This document shows positions 17,480 to 27,434 of a stretch of 64,000 bases of DNA, piece after piece. Both the position numbers and the translations under genes were made by a program. Every line of letters begins with the position of its first letter. Within the stretch, counting starts at the first letter, position 1. The notes beneath the pieces were generated by a model. The model was not told where the DNA came from. It saw nothing but the letters and a program-made list of their open reading frames with translations, and did no database searches. This DNA comes from DUOA01 sp012839095 (GTDB lineage Bacteria > Bacillota > Clostridia > Caldicoprobacterales > DTU083), in NCBI GenBank assembly GCA_050951505.1, contig JBMNJE010000011.1, positions 372,001 through 436,000 of the forward strand, in the 5' to 3' direction.

Positions 17480-18337
17480 GTGAAATTTGGTTTGGCACTG
17501 TCAGGAGGAGCAACTCGCGGAGCTGCACATATCGGTGCCATGAAAGCTCTGGCAGAGGCAGGACTCCATCCTTCCTGGATCTCGGGAACCAGCGCTGGAA
17601 GCATGGTGGCTGCTTTATATGCCTGCGGCTACAGTGCAGGAGATATGGAGAAGATAGCTCTTTCGCTTGACAGAAAAATTTATGATACTGATTATTTAGG
17701 CATTGCAGGCGGTGTGCTGCAATGGATTTTTACAGGGGACACAAAATGGGATGGTCTCATCAAGGGCAGAAAACTGGAAATGCTGATGAAAAAGCTGACC
17801 AAAGGAAAGCTTATGACGCAAAGCAGAATGCCTTTAGCCATCACGTCAGTTGACATCAACAGCGGAAAGACTGTCATGTTCGTAAGCAGTAAGAGAAAAT
17901 TGAGAGACGGCAAAGACACCATATACCTTGATGATGTACCCATATACCGGGCTGTACGGGCCAGTATAGCCATACCGGTTGTTTTCAGACCCATCATTTT
18001 AAATGGCATGAGGCTGGTAGACGGCGGGGTTACGGAAAGTGTACCCATAAACGTACTAAAAAAGATGGGAGCTGAACAGGTGGTGGGTATTGATTTGGGA
18101 TACAGCGGACAAAGAAGAAGCGAAGTAGACAACATACTGGAGATAGGCAGCCAGTCAATTGATATCATGTCCTATCGGATGATGAAATACCGAACTACCA
18201 AAGCAGATATTATCATCAATCCACATATCTATGATGTGGGAATGCTGGAGGTCAACCGAATACCTGAGCTGATTGAAAGAGGCTGTCAGGCAGTCAGAAA
18301 CAATCTTGATATGATAAAAAAGGCCATTAATATCTGA
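17480..18337 (+). CDS. Patatin-like phospholipase / RssA-YlbK family esterase
   Basis: 285 aa. The Ser-Asp dyad hydrolase motifs are intact: oxyanion loop S-G-G-A-T-R-G-A near residue 9, nucleophile elbow G-T-S-A-G-S near residue 36, and D-G-G near residue 180 (LVDGGVTES). Members cleave acyl esters of lipids; the bacterial RssA-like branch has poorly known substrates. It starts at GTG 17480 after AAGAAGGGGA, within a poor ribosome-site context. No signal peptide, so probably cytoplasmic or membrane-associated. Next to a DivIVA-like gene 72 bases downstream. Confidence 0.88.
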   Translation: MKFGLALSGGATRGAAHIGAMKALAEAGLHPSWISGTSAGSMVAALYACGYSAGDMEKIALSLDRKIYDTDYLGIAGGVLQWIFTGDTKWDGLIKGRKLEMLMKKLTKGKLMTQSRMPLAITSVDINSGKTVMFVSSKRKLRDGKDTIYLDDVPIYRAVRASIAIPVVFRPIILNGMRLVDGGVTESVPINVLKKMGAEQVVGIDLGYSGQRRSEVDNILEIGSQSIDIMSYRMMKYRTTKADIIINPHIYDVGMLEVNRIPELIERGCQAVRNNLDMIKKAINI

Positions 18338-18409
18338 TTTCGACTTCACTGTTCTACAAAATATCTTTGACTCCTGTGATAACATGGTACAGGAGGAGGG
18401 AATGAAGGG

Positions 18410-18994
18410 ATGAGAAAAAAGTTTTCAACCGGACTTTTTGGATATAAAAAGCGGGAAGTTGAGCGTTATCTGGCAGATGTGGTCAGGGACTATGAAGAAG
18501 AACTGGGTAAAAAAAGAGATCGAATGATGGAACTGGCAGAAGAAGCCCGCAGCCTCAGGCTGCAGAATCAGGAGCAGAGTAAGCAGATTGAACAGTTTAT
18601 AGTACAGGAGAAGTATATTTCCAGTGTGCTTATCAAAGCTGAAGAGCGGGCGCAAGCTATAATTGAAGAAGGTAAAAGAAAGTCCCTGGAGGAAATGGAT
18701 AGAATTCAGGCAGAAAAGGAAAGATGGCGCAGCAAGCAGCGGGAAATACGGCGGGAACTGCTGGAATTTGAGAAAACCGTGTTAGGAATTATAGAAAGGT
18801 TCCGGGATGAAATCAATTATTATACAGCAATGGAAATAAGCGAAAGTATCCTGGCAGATGAAAAGAACGATATGAAGGAAGCGTTCGGTCATTCAAATCC
18901 TACGGACTATACAGACAGGGTAATTGAAGAGGAAACCCTGTCAGTCACGGAGGGGGAAGGCAAAGAGGCGGAAAAAGAAAAAGTGATTGCATGA
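18410..18994 (+). CDS. DivIVA-domain coiled-coil protein
   Basis: 194 aa. The N-terminus (KFSTGLFGYKKREVERYL) matches the DivIVA membrane-binding start with its F-x-x-x-x-x-G-Y-x-x-x-x-V pattern. From about residue 25 to 145 it is a long, highly charged coiled coil rich in Glu, Arg, Lys and Gln. The tail is acidic. DivIVA proteins mark curved or polar membrane and recruit division, wall or sporulation factors; this one is shorter than canonical DivIVA and its partner is unknown. AGGAGGAGGG precedes the ATG. The stop codon lies within the loop of the convergent terminator at 18979-19006. Confidence 0.75.
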   Translation: MRKKFSTGLFGYKKREVERYLADVVRDYEEELGKKRDRMMELAEEARSLRLQNQEQSKQIEQFIVQEKYISSVLIKAEERAQAIIEEGKRKSLEEMDRIQAEKERWRSKQREIRRELLEFEKTVLGIIERFRDEINYYTAMEISESILADEKNDMKEAFGHSNPTDYTDRVIEEETLSVTEGEGKEAEKEKVIA

Positions 18995-19006
18995 GCAATC
19001 ACTTTT
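18979..19006. terminator. Bidirectional terminator between the DivIVA-like gene and groEL
   Basis: Perfect 12-bp stem AAAAGTGATTGC (18979-18990) / GCAATCACTTTT (18995-19006) with loop ATGA. On the minus strand it is followed by TCTTTTTCC, serving groEL. On the + strand it stops the DivIVA-like gene, whose TGA overlaps the loop. Confidence 0.85.
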
Positions 19007-19034
19007 CTGACTGTATAGTATGGAAAAACCTGGC

Positions 19035-20681
<1,647 letters not shown>

Positions 20682-20684
20682 TTA

Positions 20685-20981
<297 letters not shown>

Positions 20982-21004
20982 TTATGTATTGTATGCTCTG
21001 TTTG

Positions 21005-21031
21005 TTAGCACTCGTTCAAGCTGAGTGCTAA
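21005..21031 (-). promoter_or_regulatory. CIRCE operator (HrcA binding site)
   Basis: Perfect CIRCE: TTAGCACTC (21005-21013), 9-base spacer, GAGTGCTAA (21023-21031). HrcA binds this dyad and represses groESL at normal temperature. hrcA itself is not in the window. Confidence 0.97.
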
Positions 21032-21044
21032 CATCACTATCTAG

Positions 21045-21071
21045 TTTATAAAAAAGCAAAAAAGATGGCAA
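21045..21071 (-). promoter_or_regulatory. Candidate groESL promoter
   Basis: On the minus strand TTGCCA (21071-21066) and TATAAA (21050-21045) are separated by 15 bases, shorter than ideal. The CIRCE follows at once, which is the usual placement. Confidence 0.45.
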
Positions 21072-21185
21072 ATACTACAAGCAGCTTAAAATGATGAAAA
21101 CACACAATATACAGCTTAATTAATAAATTAGCTCCTTAATACTCCACAAACATTAATATTACTTCGCTTTTCTTTTGTTTTTAAA

Positions 21186-21950
21186 CTATTCCATATATTT
21201 TCCTGTAAATTTTTGTAATATGCGGGGAAGGGCATCCCTGGAACTGCCCCAGGGTTTATCCTGGTTTTTATAATCAAACTTCTGTGTAAACCAATGAAGC
21301 TCCTTTTCCAGTCGTTCCATATTCTCCATTTGTAAGCTAAGCAATTCCTTAAGAAATTCAGTTTGTTTTCTGCTGCTTAGTTGTTCTGCTGCCATATTTA
21401 GAATTAAGGGCAAATGTGACATGCACAATCCCTTGGAACCTTGCATAGTTTTTCGGAATTCGCTGTCGTTCTCCCAAAGATAAATCATGGTGTAGGCATA
21501 GCGGTTGAGGGTATAGCTGATTTTATCGCATATCGTACATCTGTTCAGATGACTGAGTAACCAGTCTGAAAAGCTTCGTATGGAATGCTGCAGCCTGGAT
21601 TCTCCGCCGGACATTTTTTTTGCCAGCAGCCGTGAGATTTTTTCAGGGTTTTTCATTGCCTTTTCCAGTTCCTCAATCTTTTTATTCATTTTTTTCATGG
21701 TTTCAAGGGAATGGGTGTGAGTCATAAGCGCCAGACCCAGCCTGTTCTGTGCCTGATACAGGAGGGCATTGTGATGAGGGCAAAAACCCTTTTCATTGAC
21801 TTCAATCCGTGTGTCCGGTTCCATAACTGAACCGCCCAGATGAGACTCTACATAAGATTGTTCCGACTTGTGTTCCAAAATACAGAATGGACATTCGCTG
21901 TCCTCGCTAAATGCATCCCAGACCGGAATAGTATCCAAGTGATATTTCAT
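21186..21950 (-). CDS. DUF6062 family protein
   Basis: 254 aa. Starts MKYHLDTIPVWDAF, then an ECPFC-containing Cys pair, a YVESHLGGSVMEPDTR block, G-F-C-P-H-H and NRLGLALMTHTH. These Cys/His groups plus C-T-I-C-D at mid-protein suggest metal binding. The remainder is helical. This matches the conserved clostridial DUF6062 family, of unknown function. The ATG at 21950 has GGGAGG 10 bases upstream; the longer frame from a TTG at 21968 starts within that ribosome site and is unlikely. Divergent from the SPOR gene. Confidence 0.75.
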   Translation of the reverse strand: MKYHLDTIPVWDAFSEDSECPFCILEHKSEQSYVESHLGGSVMEPDTRIEVNEKGFCPHHNALLYQAQNRLGLALMTHTHSLETMKKMNKKIEELEKAMKNPEKISRLLAKKMSGGESRLQHSIRSFSDWLLSHLNRCTICDKISYTLNRYAYTMIYLWENDSEFRKTMQGSKGLCMSHLPLILNMAAEQLSSRKQTEFLKELLSLQMENMERLEKELHWFTQKFDYKNQDKPWGSSRDALPRILQKFTGKYME

Positions 21951-22071
21951 GGCAATAAGGCCTCCCAACTTTTGGACGTGATTTGAGTCATTTTATCATA
22001 ATTTAACCGTTTATACCATAGATATAAAATAATAGCAGGGACAAAGCTTAAATGGGAAGTGGGGGAAGCAT

Positions 22072-22959
22072 ATGCGTTACTCAAGAATACGAAAAAGACA
22101 GGCAAGGAAAAGATATACAACCTTAATTCTGATTATTCTGCTCGGGTTCAGTATTGTCTATATATTTTCAGCGGGCCAATTGGGAAAGCTGGTGAGTAAT
22201 CTGCTTCTGTCAGTTATAAATGGAGAGAGTAAAGGGGAAGAATCTAAGACCGATTATGATGATCCTGTTCTTACAGTTCCTGAAAATACCGAAGAACCTG
22301 CCAGGGATACAGTAAAGGTAACTGAAACACTGAAGACAAATGCCTTAACTATTTATGCCATCCAAATGGGTGCTTTTACCGATGGCAGTAATGCAGAAGC
22401 CTTCGCACAGGAACTAAGAAATAAAGGAGGCGCAGGTTATATCCTGGATGATGGGTTTTACCGGGTAATGGCAATTGGATTTCAGTCGGAAGAGGATGCA
22501 CAGAAGGTGAGGAAAGGACTGAAGGATGATGATATAGAAGCCCATGTCTATAAAATGGCTGCCTCCGGTGTTAATATGGAAATTACAGCTACAAAGGATA
22601 ATGTAGCTGCCATTTCTTCTGCTTATGAAAGCTGGGAGAAAAATTACCGCTCACTGGAAGATATCATAGTAAGTCTTGATTCCGGATCAGTCAGCCCAAT
22701 AGAGGCTTCAGACAGGATTCGCGCCATAAAAACAGAAATGGGGCAGATGAAGAATCAGTTGCAGGAGATAAGCAGTAATCAAAGCAATAACGCTATCCTT
22801 AGCGGCCTGGCAGCTCTATATGACAGCAGCTGTCAATCCCTTGACAAAGTTTTATCGAAAAATGTTGATGACAAGGTGGCAATTTCTTCTGTAATCAAGT
22901 ATACTTATATCGATATGTTTATGCAATATAAGGATTATATGGAGCAAATTACGAAGTAG
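22072..22959 (+). CDS. SPOR-domain membrane protein
   Basis: 295 aa. A basic N-terminus (RIRKRQARKR) is followed by one membrane helix (about 16-34), an acidic linker (about 50-85), a SPOR domain (about 95-165; YAIQMGAFTDGSNAEAFAQE start) and a helical C-terminal part. SPOR domains bind denuded glycan strands at division septa or in the cell wall. GGGGGAAGC precedes the ATG. The DRTGG gene follows 23 bases later, so it may be the first gene of the hydrogenase-sensor operon, although a wall-binding protein is an odd partner. No paralogue in the window. Confidence 0.8.
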   Translation: MRYSRIRKRQARKRYTTLILIILLGFSIVYIFSAGQLGKLVSNLLLSVINGESKGEESKTDYDDPVLTVPENTEEPARDTVKVTETLKTNALTIYAIQMGAFTDGSNAEAFAQELRNKGGAGYILDDGFYRVMAIGFQSEEDAQKVRKGLKDDDIEAHVYKMAASGVNMEITATKDNVAAISSAYESWEKNYRSLEDIIVSLDSGSVSPIEASDRIRAIKTEMGQMKNQLQEISSNQSNNAILSGLAALYDSSCQSLDKVLSKNVDDKVAISSVIKYTYIDMFMQYKDYMEQITK

Positions 22960-22982
22960 GCAGAGGAAATCCGAGGTGACAT

Positions 22983-23342
22983 ATGCCCCTGACCCTTTTG
23001 AAAATAAAGCAAATCCTGAATGCTGAAGTCTTATATGGAGAGGACAAGCTTGATAAGGAAATACAATCAGCATGCGGTTCCGATTTAATGAGTGATGTAT
23101 TGGCTTTTGTTAAAGAACAGACATTGTTGCTGACAGGTCTGACCAACCATCATGTCATCCGCACGGCAGAGCTGCTGGACGTCTCTGCCATTGTCTTTGT
23201 AAGAGGAAAATGCCCCGCCCCGGACATTATAGAAATGTCCAGGAATCATTCCATAGTTCTGATGTCAACTGCTGACAGCATGTTTACAGCCTGTGGCAAG
23301 CTCTATCAGGCAGGATTGTCCGGGGGTGGTGAAATACAGTGA
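22983..23342 (+). CDS. DRTGG-domain protein, first copy
   Basis: 119 aa. Single DRTGG-type domain: L-K-I-K-Q-I-L-N-A-E-V start, CGSDLMSDVLAFV, the LLLTGLTNHHVIRTAELLD segment and a FVRGK-P core. DRTGG domains also occur between CBS pairs or next to phosphotransacetylase and are thought to sense nucleotides or related ligands, but no reaction is known. The stop overlaps the GTG start of the ATPase gene by 4 bases, implying coupled translation. A second DRTGG gene lies at 25168. Confidence 0.82.
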   Translation: MPLTLLKIKQILNAEVLYGEDKLDKEIQSACGSDLMSDVLAFVKEQTLLLTGLTNHHVIRTAELLDVSAIVFVRGKCPAPDIIEMSRNHSIVLMSTADSMFTACGKLYQAGLSGGGEIQ

Positions 23343-23809
23343 AAGAGAAGGTCGTAAATGGTTCGGAGAGCTGTGTTCAGTCAGCGAAAACAGCATTAAT
23401 AAGGCAGATTTACCGTGTTCAGGCAATGGATTTTGCATCCGCCGGAGAAATATCAGGTAAGATAAAAAATATACTGAAGCAATTAGGTGTTAATGGTGAG
23501 ATGATAAGGCGCGCCGCCATAGCCAGTTACGAAGCAGAAATGAATCTGGTTATTCATTCCTGGGGAGGCAGCCTTATATTTGTGGTAACGCCGGAGGAAA
23601 TTCAGATTATTACCCAGGACACAGGGCCGGGAATACCCGACATTGATCTGGCTATGCAGGAAGGCTATTCCACTGCATCCGATCAGGCCAGAGAACTGGG
23701 TTTTGGAGCCGGAATGGGTCTTCCTAACATTCAACGCTGTTCCGATAGAGTAGAAATAAGCTCAAAAGAAGGACAGGGCACAACGTTGAAAATAAGCTTT
23801 TTCCTGTAA
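23339..23809 (+). CDS. Anti-sigma-factor-like ATPase (RsbW/SpoIIAB type HATPase)
   Basis: 156 aa. A GHKL ATPase domain without any phosphoacceptor-histidine domain. The N box reads S-Y-E-A-E-M-N-L-V-I-H, the G1 box D-T-G-P-G-I-P-D and the G2 box G-F-G-A-G-M-G-L-P-N-I. That arrangement is the RsbW/SpoIIAB type, in which the protein phosphorylates a serine on an antagonist or binds a sigma factor. No STAS antagonist or sigma gene is in the window, so the partner is unknown; DRTGG or hydrogenase proteins are candidates. GTG start overlaps the preceding stop. Confidence 0.82.
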   Translation: MKEKVVNGSESCVQSAKTALIRQIYRVQAMDFASAGEISGKIKNILKQLGVNGEMIRRAAIASYEAEMNLVIHSWGGSLIFVVTPEEIQIITQDTGPGIPDIDLAMQEGYSTASDQARELGFGAGMGLPNIQRCSDRVEISSKEGQGTTLKISFFL

Positions 23810-23849
23810 CCGTCTGTTCAACAGTCAAAAGTAAGGCAGGTGATTGGAA

Positions 23850-25181
23850 ATGAGTGAGTATTATCATTCAGTAACACTGGACAAGGAAAAATGCATGGGC
23901 TGCACTAACTGTATCAAGCATTGCCCCACCGAAGCCATACGAGTCCGAAACAGAAAAGCGCAGATAATAGACGAGCGCTGCATTGATTGCGGAGAATGCA
24001 TCCGCGTATGTCCCTATCACGCAAAAATCGCCGTCACCGATCCACTGTCCGTTCTGGATAATTACGCTTATAAAATTGCATTGCCTGCTCCCACACTGTT
24101 CGGTCAGTTTAAAAATCTGAAAAAATGCGATAAAGTATTATCAGCTCTGAAAAAACTGGGCTTTGACTATGTTTTTGAAGTTGCAAAAGGTGCAGATATT
24201 GTAACAGAGCTCATCAGGGACAAGCTTGATATTACCGATATCAAAAAACCTCTGATTTCCAGTGCCTGCCCGGCTATTCTGCGGCTGATTCAGGTACGCT
24301 TTCCCAACCTGCTGGATCACCTTGTACGGGTTGAGTCACCCATGGAAATTGCAGCTCAATTGGCAAAAGATGAGTTACATAAAAAAACAGGCATTCCAAA
24401 GCAGCAGATAGGGGCATTTTTTATTACGCCCTGTGCAGCAAAAATGACCAGTATCCGAAATCCGATAGGAAATGAAGCTTCTCATGTAGATGGAGCTATC
24501 TCAATTCTTGATGTATATGGTCCGATATCATCTTATTTGAAAATACCGGATAATACGGAGAAACAGCAAAGAGCAACTGCTGCCGGCCTCAACTGGGCTG
24601 TTACCGGCGGAGAGGGCCAGGCTTTGGGTATCGACAATTATCTGTCGGTAGACGGCATTCAGAATGTAATTCCTGTACTGGAGGAAATCGAGAACAACAA
24701 GATGTCGGAGCTGGACTTTTTTGAAGGTTTAGCCTGCGCCGGCGGCTGCGTTGGCGGCCCTCTCACCTTTGAAAACGGGTATGTGGCTAAAAACCGGATC
24801 CGCTTATTGGCAAAAGGACTTCAAAACAGCCCGCCGGACGATACTGAGTTGGAATACGTTAAAAGCAACCTGGAATGGAAACTGCAAAAAAATATTATTG
24901 AAAAGCCTGTGCTCAAGCTGGATCAGGATATTGTAACCGCCATTCAGAAGATGGAAGCAATGGAACAAATTAACAGAAATCTGCCAGGATTGGATTGCGG
25001 TTCATGTGGCTCGCCCAGCTGCAGAACATTGGCTGAGGATATTGTGAGGGGCAATGCCTCTGAGATGGATTGCGTTTTTAAATTAAGAGAAAAAGTTAAA
25101 ATGCTGGCACAGGAGATGGTGGAACTGTCGGACAAGATGCCTGCCGGAAGGGAGGATAGAAAGCGAAATGATAATTCTTAA
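23850..25181 (+). CDS. Sensory-type [FeFe] hydrogenase (HydS-like) with Fe-S domains
   Basis: 443 aa. Two ferredoxin-type [4Fe-4S] sites lie at the N-terminus (CMGCTNCIKHCP and CIDCGECIRVCP). The H-cluster domain follows, with all four cluster cysteines: C140 (S-S-A-C-P), C195 (T-P-C-A-A-K), C296 and C300 (A-C-A-G-G-C). A139 replaces the proton-transferring cysteine of catalytic enzymes and the L2 motif lacks its glutamate, as reported for sensory HydS proteins. A four-Cys Fe-S domain (CGSCGSPSCRTLAEDIV, about 385-400) ends the protein; there is no PAS domain. ATG at 23850 follows AGGTGA by 6 bases. It overlaps the second DRTGG gene by 14 bases. Confidence 0.85.
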   Translation: MSEYYHSVTLDKEKCMGCTNCIKHCPTEAIRVRNRKAQIIDERCIDCGECIRVCPYHAKIAVTDPLSVLDNYAYKIALPAPTLFGQFKNLKKCDKVLSALKKLGFDYVFEVAKGADIVTELIRDKLDITDIKKPLISSACPAILRLIQVRFPNLLDHLVRVESPMEIAAQLAKDELHKKTGIPKQQIGAFFITPCAAKMTSIRNPIGNEASHVDGAISILDVYGPISSYLKIPDNTEKQQRATAAGLNWAVTGGEGQALGIDNYLSVDGIQNVIPVLEEIENNKMSELDFFEGLACAGGCVGGPLTFENGYVAKNRIRLLAKGLQNSPPDDTELEYVKSNLEWKLQKNIIEKPVLKLDQDIVTAIQKMEAMEQINRNLPGLDCGSCGSPSCRTLAEDIVRGNASEMDCVFKLREKVKMLAQEMVELSDKMPAGREDRKRNDNS

Positions 25182-25515
25182 AGATCTGATTAAGGAATTG
25201 GATTTGGAAATCCTGTCTGAAGGAAGTGACTTGAACCGTACAGTAGCTACAGGCTGCTGTTGTGATTTGCTCAGCTGGGTTATGGCTAACGGAAGAAAGG
25301 ATGCAATATGGGTTACGGTTCAGGCACATGTGAATGTAATAGCCGTAGCTTCTCTCCTTGAACTAGCGGGAGTGATTATAACTTCAGGATTGCCGGTGGA
25401 GGAGAAAACAATAGAAAGAGCACGAAGTGAAGGCGTCACACTGTTGTCTTCACGAATGGATGCTTTCCAGCTTGCAGGTAAGCTGTACAATATGGGTATT
25501 GGAAAAGAAAGTTGA
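25168..25515 (+). CDS. DRTGG-domain protein, second copy
   Basis: 115 aa. Same fold and length as the protein at 22983, with C-C-C-D-L-L-S-W-V-M-A in the place of CGSDLMSDVLAFV. The middle (AIWVTVQAHVNVIAVASLLE) and end (GVTLLSSRMDAFQLAGKLYNMG) align with the first copy. It starts inside the end of the hydrogenase gene and is followed 7 bases later by the PHP gene. Two DRTGG genes flanking an ATPase and a sensory hydrogenase suggest one complex or signalling unit; that is inference. Confidence 0.8.
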   Translation: MIILKDLIKELDLEILSEGSDLNRTVATGCCCDLLSWVMANGRKDAIWVTVQAHVNVIAVASLLELAGVIITSGLPVEEKTIERARSEGVTLLSSRMDAFQLAGKLYNMGIGKES

Positions 25516-25522
25516 GTTCAAA

Positions 25523-26224
25523 ATGGAAGCTGCTGTGGATCTGCATATTCATTCTGCTTTGTCACCTTGTGCTGATGACGATATGACTCCCAATAATATT
25601 GTAAACATGGCCCTTTTGAACGGACTGGATGCTATAGCGGTTACAGATCATAACTGTTGTGACAATGTAGAAGCTGTAACTAAAGCAGCCGGCAACAAGC
25701 TGATAGTACTGCCCGGTATGGAGCTTCAAACCTTGGAGGAGGTACATCTGCTATGCTATTTTCAGGATCTGACATCGCTTTATGACTTTAGAAATCATAT
25801 GGAACAATTCTATGATGGCATGGCCAACCATCCATCTTATTTTGGCCATCAATGGATAATGAATGAAAGAGACGAAGTCATAGGATCCAAGGAGCAAGCC
25901 TTGCTGGCATCACTTCTGCTTTCTTTTGATGATGCCGTGGAATTAATCAGGAAATTTAAAGGGCTGCCTGTTCCAGCCCATATAAATAAACCTTCCAACA
26001 GTATCCTGTCCCAGCTTGGGTTTATCCCTCCTGAATCAGGCCTGACATTGTTGGAAATTTCACACAATTATCCTTTGGATTACAGACAGTATCCGAATTG
26101 CACATTTCTTGTCTCATCAGATGCCCACTTTTTGGGTCAAATTTTGGAAAGAAAAATGTTGATTTCTGTTGAAGAAATTACAAAAGAACAAATTTTCCAG
26201 TTTTTATCCAAATCTTTTATATAA
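25523..26224 (+). CDS. PHP-domain metal-dependent phosphoesterase
   Basis: About 233 aa. PHP metal-site motifs are present in order: D-L-H-I-H-S near residue 6, V-T-D-H-N near residue 39, P-G-M-E near residue 66, P-A-H-I-N-K near residue 153 and S-S-D-A-H near residue 205. PHP enzymes hydrolyse phosphate esters or nucleic-acid phosphates; here the substrate is unknown. ATG 25523 places the first motif six residues in, as in short PHP proteins, but there is little ribosome site; a TTG at 25499 is an alternative. Last gene of the sensor block. Confidence 0.85.
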   Translation: MEAAVDLHIHSALSPCADDDMTPNNIVNMALLNGLDAIAVTDHNCCDNVEAVTKAAGNKLIVLPGMELQTLEEVHLLCYFQDLTSLYDFRNHMEQFYDGMANHPSYFGHQWIMNERDEVIGSKEQALLASLLLSFDDAVELIRKFKGLPVPAHINKPSNSILSQLGFIPPESGLTLLEISHNYPLDYRQYPNCTFLVSSDAHFLGQILERKMLISVEEITKEQIFQFLSKSFI

Positions 26225-26314
26225 CAGCTATGGGATTACAGGATTGTGATATATAATAGCGAATGATTTTCTTTCTTTTTTAAAAAATATTTGTGAAAAA
26301 GTTGACGATTTTCA

Positions 26315-26343
26315 TTGATTATCAGCCGGGTTTATGAGATAAT
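26315..26343 (+). promoter_or_regulatory. Sigma-A-like promoter of the hydrogenase operon
   Basis: TTGATT (26315-26320), 17-base spacer, GATAAT (26338-26343); start expected near 26350, 41 bases before the NuoE-like ATG. It suggests that the catalytic hydrogenase genes can be transcribed separately from the sensor genes. Confidence 0.6.
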
Positions 26344-26390
26344 GTATGAGAATTATTTATCAATCAAAGGAATTGGGGGAGGGAGTATAC

Positions 26391-26879
26391 ATGTCAACTT
26401 CTATTCTTCAGGATAACAAAGAAAAATTTGCAGAACTGCAACGCATCATTGATGAATACAAGGATAAGGAAGGCCCCTTGATGCTTATTTTGCATAAGGC
26501 GCAGGAGCTGTTCGGGTGTCTTCCGGTGGAAGTGCAGGAATATATCGCGGAATCTTTGGATATTCCGCTTACCGATATATATGGAGTAGCTACCTTCTAT
26601 TCACAGTTTACGTTGCAGCCCAAGGGTAAGTATACAATTGGTGTATGCATGGGTACAGCCTGCTATGTGAAAGGTGCCCAGGCTGTTTTGGACGAGCTGA
26701 GCAAGGAGATAGGAATTAAGCCCGGTGAAACTTCTGAGGATTTCGTCTTTACCCTGGAAGCAACCCGCTGTCTGGGAGCATGTGGTCTGGCGCCGGTTAT
26801 AATGATCAATGATGACGTATACGGACGCTTGGTCCCATCTGACATCAAGGGCATCGTTGACAAATATCGAGGCAGGTAA
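26391..26879 (+). CDS. hydC: NuoE-like [2Fe-2S] subunit of NAD(P)-linked hydrogenase
   Basis: 162 aa. Thioredoxin-like [2Fe-2S] protein of the 24-kDa Complex I type: YGVATFYSQFTLQPKG, C-M-G-T-A-C-Y and C-L-G-A-C-G-L-A-P supply the four cluster cysteines. In HydABC or HndABCD hydrogenases this subunit works with HydB and HydA to link NAD(H), ferredoxin and H2. The ATG at 26391 has GGGGGAGGG 7 bases upstream; the frame extends to an unneeded ATG at 26346. It precedes the second ATPase gene by 3 bases. Confidence 0.92.
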   Translation: MSTSILQDNKEKFAELQRIIDEYKDKEGPLMLILHKAQELFGCLPVEVQEYIAESLDIPLTDIYGVATFYSQFTLQPKGKYTIGVCMGTACYVKGAQAVLDELSKEIGIKPGETSEDFVFTLEATRCLGACGLAPVIMINDDVYGRLVPSDIKGIVDKYRGR

Positions 26880-26882
26880 TAA

Positions 26883-27431
26883 ATGGAGGATATTTCACTT
26901 CATTTACTGGACCTGGTGCAAAATTCCATTACAGCCAAAGCCACCCTTATCCATATTTCAATCAGGGAAATTCCGGACAAAGGGCAGATATGGGTGGAGG
27001 TTCAGGATAACGGTACAGGTATGAACAGCTGTCAGCTGCAGCAGGTATCTGATCCCTTCTATACCACACGTACCACCCGCAGAGTCGGCCTGGGCATTCC
27101 TATGTTTCAGGCATCTGCTGAGGCTACCGGCGGCAGCCTTCACATAGAATCTGAACCAGGTAAGGGTACTGCCTTACGGGCATTGTTTATAAGCAGTCAT
27201 ATTGACTGTCTGCCTTTGGGTAGGTTGGAAGACACCCTTGCTGCTCTGATTTTTCTGAATCCTGATGTGGATATCGTATATGTCCATGAGTATTGCGGCA
27301 GGCAGTTTTTAATGGATACCCGTCAGATACGTGAAATACTTGGAGAGGTGGATATCGCAGACCCAACAGTAATTCAATGGATAAAGGAATATATCCGAAA
27401 TGGTTTAAATGAGATAAATGGAGGTGCCTGA
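26883..27431 (+). CDS. Stand-alone histidine-kinase-type ATPase domain protein
   Basis: 182 aa. N box L-L-D-L-V-Q-N-S near residue 9, G1 D-N-G-T-G-M near residue 44, F box D-P-F-Y-T-T-R-T-T and G2 V-G-L-G-I-P-M complete a GHKL ATP site of the histidine-kinase class. There is no dimerisation/phosphoacceptor domain and no receiver. The C-terminal 75 residues are unrelated to ATPases. It lies between hydC and the 2Fe-2S gene with 3-base gaps, a position I recall for similar genes in clostridial hydrogenase operons. Role unknown; regulation or assembly are possibilities. Confidence 0.8.
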   Translation: MEDISLHLLDLVQNSITAKATLIHISIREIPDKGQIWVEVQDNGTGMNSCQLQQVSDPFYTTRTTRRVGLGIPMFQASAEATGGSLHIESEPGKGTALRALFISSHIDCLPLGRLEDTLAALIFLNPDVDIVYVHEYCGRQFLMDTRQIREILGEVDIADPTVIQWIKEYIRNGLNEINGGA

Positions 27432-27434
27432 AAT

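Noticed and set aside
18367..18394. Promoter before the DivIVA-like gene (TTGACT)
   Set aside because: A good -35-like hexamer is present but no acceptable -10 lies 16-18 bases downstream.
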